Positions 50,505-56,849 of a stretch of DNA of 56,849 nt are shown here, in pieces. Within the stretch, counting starts at the first letter, position 1. Every line of letters begins with the position of its first letter. This stretch comes from Eubacteriales bacterium (GTDB lineage Bacteria; Bacillota; Clostridia; Peptostreptococcales; Anaerovoracaceae). The notes beneath the pieces are model-generated. The model was not told the DNA's origin. It was given only the letters and a program-made list of their open reading frames with translations, and did no database searches. The stretch spans positions 1-56,849 of the forward strand of contig JAQXJR010000020.1 in the NCBI GenBank assembly GCA_029009055.1, in the 5' to 3' direction. A program made the position numbers and the translations under genes.

Positions 50505-51568
50505 CAGTCTTCCAGCCTGTTCTCAGCGGCTTTCCGGAGGTTCTCGCTGAATGGCGGCCTCACTATGCCGTTTTCCGTGATTATGGCGGTTATGTTCTCA
50601 GCCGGCGTGACGTCGAAGGCAGGGTTGAAGAATTTAGCCCCTTCCGGCGCCTGCGGCTCGGCGTACCAGAGGCTGCGGATCTCCTCGCCGTCTCTGAGCT
50701 CTATGGTTATGTCGTCGCCGGTCGGTGTGTCGAAGTCTATGGTAGATGTCGGAACGAACATGTAGAACGGGATGCCGAAGCTCTTCGCTATGACCGAGAG
50801 GCCGGCCGTGCCGATCTTATTCGCGCCGTCGCCGTTAGCCGCCATCCTGTCGCAGCCGACCATGACAGCGTCTATCCAGCCTTTCTTCATGACCGTGTAG
50901 GCCATGTTATCGCAGATGACTGTCTCGTCTATGCCGGCTTTCACCATCTCCCAGGCCGTGAGTCTGGCTCCCTGGAGGAGCGGGCGGGTCTCATCTGAGA
51001 ACACGCGGAAGTTGTAACCCCTCTCCTGACCCAGGTAGAGCGGCGCTATGCTGGTCCCGTACTTAGCTGTGGCCAAAGTCCCGGCGTTGCAGTGGGTCAG
51101 GATGCCCATGCCCGGCTTCAGCAGGCTGAGCCCGTATTCACCCATGGCCTTACAGGAGTCTTCGTCTTCCTGGCGGATCTGGTCAGCTACCTCGAGGAGG
51201 GTCTGCTTGGCTTCGTCCACGCTCTTCTCCTGGCTCTCGAGCTCTCTCAAAGCCTTCATCTGTCTCTTAAGGGCCCAGCTCAGGTTCACGGCTGTCGGCC
51301 TGGAGCTGTTCAGGTAGTCCGCGGCTTCCTGTGCCCGGCTTACGAACTCATGTATGTCCGCCGTCTCGCTGTCTCTCATGGTCACGTAGAGGCCGTATGC
51401 CGCCGCGATCCCGATGGCTGGAGCTCCCCTGACCATGAGCTTCTTAATAGCGTCCCAAACGCCCTCCTTAGTTTCTAAAGTAACGTACTCTTCCCTGCCC
51501 GGAAGCTTAGTCTGGTCGAGTATGACCAGCTTATCGTCTTCGAACTTCACCGCGGTGACTTCTACCAT
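50504..51568 (-). CDS. mtnA: MtnA, S-methyl-5-thioribose-1-phosphate isomerase
   Basis: Isomerises methylthioribose-1-P to methylthioribulose-1-P in methionine salvage from methylthioadenosine; eIF2B-like fold. 354 residues, standard length. VRGAPAIGIAAAYG near the N-terminus, the catalytic Cys in LTHCNAGTLAT, ETRPLLQGARLTAWEM, and the catalytic Asp in VGCDRMAANGDGANKIGT. AGGGGGA precedes the ATG. It is first in an operon with scpA and scpB. No other salvage genes (mtnK, mtnB, mtnD) are in the window, so it may act in a shortened salvage or shunt pathway; related aldose-phosphate isomerases look alike. Confidence 0.92.
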   Translation of the reverse strand: MVEVTAVKFEDDKLVILDQTKLPGREEYVTLETKEGVWDAIKKLMVRGAPAIGIAAAYGLYVTMRDSETADIHEFVSRAQEAADYLNSSRPTAVNLSWALKRQMKALRELESQEKSVDEAKQTLLEVADQIRQEDEDSCKAMGEYGLSLLKPGMGILTHCNAGTLATAKYGTSIAPLYLGQERGYNFRVFSDETRPLLQGARLTAWEMVKAGIDETVICDNMAYTVMKKGWIDAVMVGCDRMAANGDGANKIGTAGLSVIAKSFGIPFYMFVPTSTIDFDTPTGDDITIELRDGEEIRSLWYAEPQAPEGAKFFNPAFDVTPAENITAIITENGIVRPPFSENLRKAAENRLED

Positions 51569-51785
51569 AATGATTCCCCCTGATATTAATAACGCCCGCT
51601 GGAGGCGGTTTCTGACATTCCGTTACATTATATACTTTTCGCGGCTTTTTTGGAACTCTCTCCCACCGCAAAGCCATCCCGGCCTGCCTGCCATCCGGCT
51701 TCTGCCGCTGCGCTCGTACCTCGCTCCGCCCCTGCCGGGCACTTAGCACAAGCCCAGCTCCGCCCGCGCCTGCCCTCCGAGCACG

Positions 51786-51811
51786 AAAAAACCGCGGCCC
51801 GAGGCCGCGGC
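51786..51811 (-). terminator. Terminator of the lytic transglycosylase gene
   Basis: Perfect stem CCGCGGCC/GGCCGCGG with a 3-base loop (51792-51810), followed on the minus strand by TTTTTT. It lies about 160 bases past the stop codon, beyond the AT-rich repeat cluster. Confidence 0.9.
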
Positions 51812-51842
51812 TATGTCAGATGAATCGATTTCACCAATATCC

Positions 51843-51930
51843 AGTTTTAAGATTACTTATCTTAATATCTTTTATTTTAAGATAGTTGATTTTAAAATAT
51901 AAACTCTCAAAATATTTGATTTTAAGATAT
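51843..51930. repeat. Cluster of ATTTTAAGATAT-like motifs in the lytic transglycosylase 3' region
   Basis: One exact ATTTTAAGATAT (51919-51930) plus close relatives at 51844, about 51857 (inverted), 51874 and 51889. Exact copies of the 12-mer also occur at 2945-2956 and 38682-38693 (inverted) and 25279-25290. Some of the copies can pair with each other as long AT hairpins. Confidence 0.7.
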
Positions 51931-51967
51931 CAAACTGTTGGCTATTGCTTTTACAGCCGGCTTCTCG

Positions 51968-52855
51968 TTAGATGTTCTCCTTATCCATGCGAGCATTGAT
52001 GTATTTCTCGATCTGGTTCATGACCCTGACGCGAGAATCGACCATAGAATGATTGTAATTTCCGGACTTTGCTCCATAAGTCCCGGCGCAGAACCCTGCT
52101 AAAGCCATTCTGTATGACTTAAGCTCATTAAGGTTGTACTTAAGATATCCGGCGCCCGCCTTTATTCCGTACTTAGCGTCCAGAAGTCCTGAAGCGCTGA
52201 CTCCGGCCCATCTCTTACCGATGCCCGGTGAGCACTGCATCATTCCCCAATATCCAGCCGGATTGTGGGCTGTCTCGTGGAAGTTGGACTCGTGCTGAGC
52301 TACAGACATGAGGGCCGAGACCTTAATGTTATACTTATCCGAGTATTTAGCGAAGTATTCGGCGTACCTGGTCGCTGTGCCGGATGAAATGCCTCTGCTC
52401 TTAATATATGAAGCGATGGCTTCCTTCCTAGCAGCTGCCTTAGCCCTGGTCTTCTCTCTCTTAACGAGTTTCTTATGACTCTTCTGCTGGGAGAGATAGA
52501 GCTTCTTAGCCGCTTTCTTCTCCTTAGCGATCCTGGCCTTCTCCTCGGCAGTGAGCTCCTTCTTTTCTGTTTTTACTTCTGCGTTGGTTTCTGTATCCTT
52601 ATTTTCCGTACCCTCTGAAGCAGTGTCCTTAACTTCGTCCTGCTTTCCCGCATCCTGGTCCGCCGCCTTATCCTCAGCAGCGGTCTGGTCAGCCGTCTCG
52701 TCTGCCGCGTTCTCTGCCTGCGCGGCGCTTTCTGCCTGACTCTTCTGTATCTCAGATTCTGCGTAGGAAACAGATCTCGGGATGATCCCGCTACCTGCCA
52801 GAGTAATGACTGCCGCGACGGTCAGAGCCGCCACCTTCATGAATTGCTTCTGCAT
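51968..52855 (-). CDS. Secreted lytic transglycosylase (SLT domain)
   Basis: Peptidoglycan-cleaving enzyme acting outside the membrane. 295 residues. A signal peptide is clear (MQKQFMKVAALTVAAVITLAGSGII...YA, cleavage near 30). Then an acidic Ala/Glu/Asp linker (about 35-98), a basic Lys/Ala linker (about 100-145) and the SLT domain: SALMSVAQHESNFHETAHNPAGYWGMMQCSPG with the catalytic Glu in QHESNF, then AGYLKYNLNEL and ALAGFCAGTYGAKSG. AAGGAAA precedes the ATG, and a TATAAT (52897-52902, minus) lies upstream. Adjacent acidic and basic linkers may bind wall polymers or each other. Monocistronic with its own terminator. Confidence 0.88.
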   Translation of the reverse strand: MQKQFMKVAALTVAAVITLAGSGIIPRSVSYAESEIQKSQAESAAQAENAADETADQTAAEDKAADQDAGKQDEVKDTASEGTENKDTETNAEVKTEKKELTAEEKARIAKEKKAAKKLYLSQQKSHKKLVKREKTRAKAAARKEAIASYIKSRGISSGTATRYAEYFAKYSDKYNIKVSALMSVAQHESNFHETAHNPAGYWGMMQCSPGIGKRWAGVSASGLLDAKYGIKAGAGYLKYNLNELKSYRMALAGFCAGTYGAKSGNYNHSMVDSRVRVMNQIEKYINARMDKENI

Positions 52856-53726
52856 ATACCGTTTCCTTGCGTTTTCTTAAGAATTAACTTGTCTTAATTA
52901 TACTTAATAAATGCCGCGCGCTCTGTATACACGACTCAATTTCACATGCCCTTTACAAAACCTTCACATCGGTTGTCCTACGCACTAATTTATTTGCCAT
53001 ATATTTTGGTGTATATCCCAATTTTACCGTCCCTTGCGGTGCTCGCATGATGCTCGCTGCCATTTTCACGGCGTGCTCGCTGGGTTTATGGCTTTGCTCC
53101 GGAGCGTCAACACTATGTCCAAAGATCCGCCCGAGCATCATATTTCTTAAGGAAATTCAGGCTTCTTAAGAGGTTGTTGGGGCGATGTTTGATGCCGAGA
53201 TCGCAAAGCCAAGCATGCCGACTGCTGACGCAATTGTGACAATAATGGTCTATTGGCCGCTGAATTTCACGTTTCGTGATAAATTCCTCGAAATAGCCAT
53301 AAATATTTACAAAATCGGACCGAACAGAGCAGGAGTTGGAGGGTCGAGCTTTGCTGGAGAGGACTAGGCGGTCGGGAAAATTCTGAATATTCAATTAATC
53401 TAGGATTCTACGGGCTTATTCAGTAGGTTTTATATAGCAAAGTATTAGGTGCTTTCAAGCCGATCCGGGCGAGGACTCGTCCAGTTTACATAATCTGGAT
53501 TTTTCTAAAAAATACGAGCTTAATTGAAGAATAAATCACAAAACGTAAATCCACAGGGGCAAGCAGAGGTAAATGTTACAACATCCATGCCGAGCCCGCC
53601 GATCGTATACAACTCATTTGCAAATTCAGGGCTCAATTCAAGCTCAATTTGCAACTAGCCTCAAACCTCACAATTATGACCGTCCGCTTTAACCAATCGT
53701 ACAGTTGCGCATAAATAGGATTCATA

Positions 53727-53781
53727 ACAGTGAAATAATAGTGAAAGAATAGCGAAATAATAAGGGAATGATAGTGAAACA
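53727..53781 (+). repeat. 11-bp tandem repeat, five units of ATAGTGAAATA type
   Basis: Units at 53727, 53738, 53749, 53760 and 53771, each 11 bases, consensus ATAGTGAAA(T/G)A; the fourth is the most diverged (ATAAGGGAATG). The period is close to one helical turn, so the GTGAAA core would be presented on one face of the DNA. Confidence 0.8.
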
Positions 53782-53824
53782 ATGCGGACATTCCAATATA
53801 AACTGCTAGATTTACGAGAGCACG

Positions 53825-53861
53825 AAAAAGGCACGTTGGGCGAACCCCATCGTGCCTTTTT
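53825..53861. terminator. Terminator of the comEB-tagO gene group
   Basis: AAAAAGGCACG and CGTGCCTTTTT form a strong stem with a possible inner GGG/CCC pairing. It has T-runs on both sides, so it can work in both directions. It begins directly after the stop at 53863. Confidence 0.9.
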
Positions 53862-53862
53862 A

Positions 53863-55131
53863 TTACTTCTTATAACTATTGGCTTCCAGAAGATCCAGGA
53901 GCTCGCTGGTCTTATCGGCTTCAGACTTAGCTTTATCAGCTCCGGAAGCCGCGGCTCCCGCCAGAGCCTCTTCCCTGACCTCCTTCAGCACAGCCTTCTC
54001 CACAGCGGAGTCCTGCTTCTTCGCCGCTTTCTCAGCCTCCTTCTTCAGCTGCTCCGGCGGGACCCCGGCGTTATCATTCTTCACCTTCGGGGTCAGCTCG
54101 TGCAGATCCGTAAGAAGTGAATATATCAGCGTGAGGGCGATCAGGATCAAGATGGCGCAGTCCTTATAGAGCTCGCGGCTCAGGAGGACAGAAGACATGC
54201 CCAGGATAGCGCTTATGCAGTACAGCATCAGCACAGCCCGGCGCTGGCCGTAGCCATGCCTCATGAGATGGTGATGCAGATGGCCCTTATCCGCCTGCAT
54301 GATAGGCCTGCCATTTACGGCGCGCCTGAAAATAGCGAAGAATGTGTCGAAAATAGGCACGCCCAGGACTAGGACCGGTATAACGACGGCTATGAGCGTC
54401 GACCGCTTCAGCGGCCCGATCACAGCCGACACCGCTATCATGAAGCCCAGGAAAAGCGAGCCGCTGTCACCCATGAATATCTTTGCTGGGTAGAAATTAT
54501 ATTTAAGGAAGCCTAGGGCGCTACCTGCCACTATCATCATTAAAGTGCAGACGGACATCATGCCGAACATGCTTCCGTGAATATATGCTACATAAGCTAT
54601 GCTGGCGCAGGAGATCGCCGATACCCCCGCAGCGAGGCCGTCCAGGCCGTCTATTAGATTTATGGTGTTCGTTATGCCGACTATCCAGAGGACGGTCACG
54701 ATGAAGCACATGACCGTGCCGAAATTATAATTTTTCTGGCTGAAGATCATGCCGACGAATCTTATCCTAAGACCCATGTAGTACATTAGGATGGCGACCA
54801 AGGTCTGGGCCAGGAACTTAGTCTTCGCTCCCAGGTTCTTAAGGTCATCGACCACGCCCAAAGCGTATATGAGGCAGCCCCCGACCATAGCGGCTCTTAC
54901 CAGAGGATCATCCCTGAGGAAAATCAGCGCTGAGACCATGGTCCCCGCGAATATCGCCATGCCTCCAAACCTCGGAACCGGCTTCTTATGCATCCTCCTG
55001 TTATCCTTCGGCACGTCCATGGCTCCGATCTTAGGCGCCAGCTTTATGGCGACCGGCGTCACCAGAAGAGCCACTACGAAGGCCGTAAGGAAGGCTATGA
55101 TTATAAAATGTAAGTCTATTTCTCTATTCAT
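53863..55131 (-). CDS. TagO/WecA-type undecaprenyl-phosphate sugar-1-phosphate transferase with an acidic/Ala-rich tail
   Basis: Integral membrane enzyme of the MraY/WecA/TagO family, expected to move GlcNAc-1-P from UDP-GlcNAc to undecaprenyl phosphate, starting teichoic acid or surface-polysaccharide synthesis. About 422 residues and 10-11 membrane segments. Motifs: [61 protein letters not shown] and the WecA-type [18 protein letters not shown]. Start: ATG at 55131, overlapping the comEB stop by 8 bases; a longer frame to 55284 runs inside comEB. The C-terminus adds about 70 cytoplasmic residues rich in Lys, Glu and Ala that end [13 protein letters not shown], nearly the same peptide that ends the phosphoglucomutase at 234-2861. 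Confidence 0.9.
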   Translation of the reverse strand: MNREIDLHFIIIAFLTAFVVALLVTPVAIKLAPKIGAMDVPKDNRRMHKKPVPRFGGMAIFAGTMVSALIFLRDDPLVRAAMVGGCLIYALGVVDDLKNLGAKTKFLAQTLVAILMYYMGLRIRFVGMIFSQKNYNFGTVMCFIVTVLWIVGITNTINLIDGLDGLAAGVSAISCASIAYVAYIHGSMFGMMSVCTLMMIVAGSALGFLKYNFYPAKIFMGDSGSLFLGFMIAVSAVIGPLKRSTLIAVVIPVLVLGVPIFDTFFAIFRRAVNGRPIMQADKGHLHHHLMRHGYGQRRAVLMLYCISAILGMSSVLLSRELYKDCAILILIALTLIYSLLTDLHELTPKVKNDNAGVPPEQLKKEAEKAAKKQDSAVEKAVLKEVREEALAGAAASGADKAKSEADKTSELLDLLEANSYKK

Positions 55132-55687
55132 GTTTAATAGTCTCTTCGCTCTCAGAAACGGCGGCGGACTCGACCGATAAATTGATCGGCTCGGACTCGA
55201 CCGGCTGATCGATCGGCGCGTTCTCAGCCGGAAGCAGCTCGACCTCCAGCCCCGCCTCGTCCAGGATCTTCTTAGCCAGCTCATCCGGGTAGCCGCTCCT
55301 CACGACTATCCTCTTAAGCCCGGCATTCACCAGCATTTTCGCACAAATAGAGCACGGATGGTTCGTAATGTAGATCGTGCCTCCGGCTATGCTCTGACCC
55401 AGAGTGGCAGCCTGGATTATAGCGTTTTGCTCGGCGTGAAGGGCCCGACAAAGCTCATGCCTCTCGCCCGACGGCACGTGAAGTTTCTCTCTGAGACAGC
55501 CGCCCAGCTCAGCGCAGTGCTTTAGTCCCGAAGGAGCGCCGTTATATCCCGTCGCGACTATATGCTTATTCACTACTATGACCGCCCCGACATGGCGCCT
55601 TAAGCAGGTCGACCTCTGAGCCGTGAGCTCCGCCATCTGCATGAAATATTCATCCCAGCCCGGCCTGGAAGTTTCATCCAATATCAT
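55124..55687 (-). CDS. comEB: dCMP deaminase (ComEB-type cytidine/deoxycytidylate deaminase)
   Basis: Zinc deaminase converting dCMP to dUMP for thymidylate synthesis. 187 residues. [28 protein letters not shown], the zinc site ALHAEQNAI with [11 protein letters not shown] (His and two Cys), and an extra zinc-like region [23 protein letters not shown] typical of the dCMP deaminase class. The last 45 residues are Glu/Ser/Pro-rich and look disordered. Start: ATG at 55687 with AGGAAGAG 8 bases upstream; a GTG at 55696 is too close to that site. It overlaps the tagO-like gene downstream by 8 bases and follows truA closely. Confidence 0.92.
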   Translation of the reverse strand: MILDETSRPGWDEYFMQMAELTAQRSTCLRRHVGAVIVVNKHIVATGYNGAPSGLKHCAELGGCLREKLHVPSGERHELCRALHAEQNAIIQAATLGQSIAGGTIYITNHPCSICAKMLVNAGLKRIVVRSGYPDELAKKILDEAGLEVELLPAENAPIDQPVESEPINLSVESAAVSESEETIKHE

Positions 55688-55692
55688 TTCTA

Positions 55693-56556
55693 TCACTCTT
55701 CCTCGAAGCTGTTTAATGAGCAGCTGACCGCGCGGCAGCCTTCGCCAGCGGCATCAGCGCCCGGCACGCTTTGCTTAATGCTATCGTCATAGAAGACTTT
55801 CACCAGGTACAGTCCCTGTGGCGGCGCCGTATGACCAGCCAGCCTCCTATCCTTAGACTCTATTATTTTCTCCACGAAATCAGGCTCCATCCTGCCGGCA
55901 CCGACGTCCACCAGGGTCCCGGCTATGATCCTGACCATGTTATATAGAAAGCCCGTTCCCCGAACGGTTATAGTGATCAGATCGCCGTCGCGGTCCACAT
56001 CCAGGCTGTATATGGTCTTAACAGTCGAAACATCCGGATTGGCTCCTGCCGCCCGAAAGCAGATGAAATCGCGCGTTCCTGTGATGTACGATGCCGCCCG
56101 CCTCATCCTCTCGATGTCCAGAGGCTCCTTCACCTGGTAGACCCGGTTCCGCTCGAATACGCTCATGTCCCGGGAGTTCCTGATGAGATACCTGTATTCC
56201 TTACCCTTAGAATCTCCCCTTATAGCAAAGCTCTCCTGTACATCTTCCGCCCGGACTATCCTGAGATCCGAATTCTCGGAAGGCCTGAGGCTCCTGCCTT
56301 TAAGGATGCTGTTAAGAGCCACCGGTATCCTGTCAGTCGGGATCCCGAAGTCACCCTCGAACACAGCCCTCTGGCCGAGTGCGTGGACACCAGCGTCCGT
56401 CCGGCTCACGCCCGTTACCAGAACTTCAGTCCCCATCAGCCTGCTGAGGCTTTCCTCCAGCAAGCCCTGGACCGTCCTCTTCCCAGGCTGCCTCTGCCAG
56501 CCGGAGAAGCCTGTCCCATCGTATTCTATTGTCAAAAGGATCTTCCTATATGTCAT
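55693..56556 (-). CDS. truA: TruA, tRNA pseudouridine(38-40) synthase
   Basis: Modifies uridines 38-40 in the anticodon arm of tRNAs. 287 residues. [29 protein letters not shown] at the N-terminus, catalytic Asp in [20 protein letters not shown], and [20 protein letters not shown] near the C-terminus, all in the family order. The last 30 residues are a polar extension. It heads the truA-comEB-tagO group, with the comEB start lying just inside or after its stop. Confidence 0.95.
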   Translation of the reverse strand: MTYRKILLTIEYDGTGFSGWQRQPGKRTVQGLLEESLSRLMGTEVLVTGVSRTDAGVHALGQRAVFEGDFGIPTDRIPVALNSILKGRSLRPSENSDLRIVRAEDVQESFAIRGDSKGKEYRYLIRNSRDMSVFERNRVYQVKEPLDIERMRRAASYITGTRDFICFRAAGANPDVSTVKTIYSLDVDRDGDLITITVRGTGFLYNMVRIIAGTLVDVGAGRMEPDFVEKIIESKDRRLAGHTAPPQGLYLVKVFYDDSIKQSVPGADAAGEGCRAVSCSLNSFEEE

Positions 56557-56582
56557 ATATTCTCATATGTCATAGATTCTCG

Positions 56583-56849
56583 CTAGCCGAACAGGATGCC
56601 TAAGGCCAGATCGCTCCTCCCGCTCAGGAATATCATATATATCCCGGCAGCTATGGCGATATATGGCACCATAGGGACGGAATCGCCCTTCTTCACCTTA
56701 TGCCTGATCATGCGCCAAATCAGATGTCCGGCCGATATCAATGCTGTGAGTATGAATATGATGATCATCCCGTCCAGCCCTGTTACGAAGCCCAGAGACG
56801 CGAACAGCTTTATATCTCCCGCTCCGACGGCCGTCTCTTTATAAATGAC
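56583..56849 (-). CDS. Type IV prepilin peptidase (A24 family), C-terminal part, cut by window edge
   Basis: The reading frame is open to the window end and reads VGAGDIKLFASLGFVTGL, then hydrophobic helices, PMVPYIAIAAGIYMIFLSG and ALGILFG. GAGDIKL holds the second catalytic Asp of A24 prepilin peptidases, and MVPYIAIAAG fits the conserved P-(F/Y)-(A/G)-PF/LA-like end. Only the C-terminal 88 residues are visible. The ATG at 56768 is internal, not the start. It implies type IV pili, competence pili or a pseudopilus system nearby. Confidence 0.82.
   Translation of the reverse strand, partial: VIYKETAVGAGDIKLFASLGFVTGLDGMIIIFILTALISAGHLIWRMIRHKVKKGDSVPMVPYIAIAAGIYMIFLSGRSDLALGILFG

Larger units (their letters stand above)
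52856..53862. other. Gene-free island 2
   Basis: About 1 kb with no credible gene. Short open frames such as 52953-53141 have no ribosome binding site or recognisable family. The region holds two GCTTTGCT octamers (53091, 53348), a 15-base sequence TCACAAAACGTAAAT (53536-53550) shared with the island at 24.6 kb and followed by a similar CATGCC...CCGCCGAT block, GATCGTATAC (53604) also seen at 24.8 kb, an 11-bp tandem repeat (53727-53781) and the TagO-like gene's terminator. CAA/TTG are common here, unlike in the genes. Confidence 0.6.

Noticed and set aside
52953..53141. 62-codon minus-strand frame in island 2
   Set aside because: No ribosome binding site, no family, and it spans a GCTTTGCT copy; probably chance.
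55132..55284. Arg-rich N-terminal extension of the TagO-like protein
   Set aside because: It is the comEB tail read in another frame; the ATG at 55131 overlaps the comEB stop in the usual coupled way.
1..56849. tRNA, rRNA, tmRNA, RNase P and complete insertion sequences
   Set aside because: I looked for cloverleaf ends, conserved rRNA and RNase P words and transposase motifs on both strands and found none; covariance-model and profile searches would be needed to exclude small RNAs.

Overview
The window reads as a chromosomal segment of a Gram-positive anaerobe of the class Clostridia, most likely Lachnospiraceae or a close relative. The evidence is a SCIFF peptide with its radical SAM maturase (a clostridial signature), a split GlgC/GlgD glycogen system, a SAM-I riboswitch on metK, a TagO/WecA-type transferase, ScpA/ScpB and ComEB-type dCMP deaminase. 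No rRNA, tRNA, CRISPR array, phage or complete insertion sequence was recognised, and the base composition looks even.

Layout. 0.2-9.5 kb (minus strand): phosphoglucomutase, a GH13 alpha-glucosidase/amylase and a glgB-glgC-glgD operon. 9.6-12.6 kb: a truncated repeat protein, a DinJ/YafQ toxin-antitoxin pair and two tandem GNAT acetyltransferases. 12.8-14.9 kb (plus): a MoxR ATPase and VWA protein pair. 15.0-15.4 kb: an inverted-repeat element. 15.4-19.3 kb: a 1281-residue FIST-GGDEF-EAL protein. 19.5-24.0 kb (plus): glgA and glgP. 24.0-25.3 kb: a gene-free island. 25.3-35.5 kb (minus): a small membrane protein, a cytidylate-kinase-like protein, two heterodimeric ABC exporters and a MarR regulator. 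35.8-38.9 kb: aspartokinase and metK with its riboswitch. 39.4-44.6 kb: an AlaX-type editing protein, a tail-anchored acidic protein, an RluB-type pseudouridine synthase and the SCIFF pair. 44.7-48.9 kb: an Old-Yellow-Enzyme/enoate-reductase-type protein and an SDR, with a divergent MerR regulator. 48.9-56.8 kb: scpB-scpA-mtnA, a secreted lytic transglycosylase, a second gene-free island, a TagO-like gene, comEB, truA and the end of a prepilin peptidase gene.

How the genes work together. Pgm supplies glucose-1-P. GlgC/GlgD make ADP-glucose, GlgA and GlgB build and branch glycogen, and GlgP and the GH13 enzyme can degrade it, so one window holds almost the whole glycogen cycle. Three of these enzymes carry unusual charged tails: GlgA has about 135 residues of histone-H1-like Lys/Ala/Thr sequence, GlgP has a short basic tail, and Pgm has about 280 acidic residues. 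The acidic Pgm tail ends in a peptide (LLDLL-x-A-x-SYKK) that recurs at the very C-terminus of the TagO-like membrane protein 53 kb away. I regard this as the best lead for an undescribed system: electrostatic assembly, and perhaps membrane docking, of glycogen enzymes.

At the DNA level, coding regions strongly avoid the trinucleotide CAA/TTG, while the octamer GCTTTGCT/AGCAAAGC is heavily over-represented, often just past stop codons. Several other short intergenic repeats recur (a 12-mer ATTTTAAGATAT, a 26-bp post-terminator element, and 22-bp and 11-bp tandem repeats). All counts are by eye and need computation.
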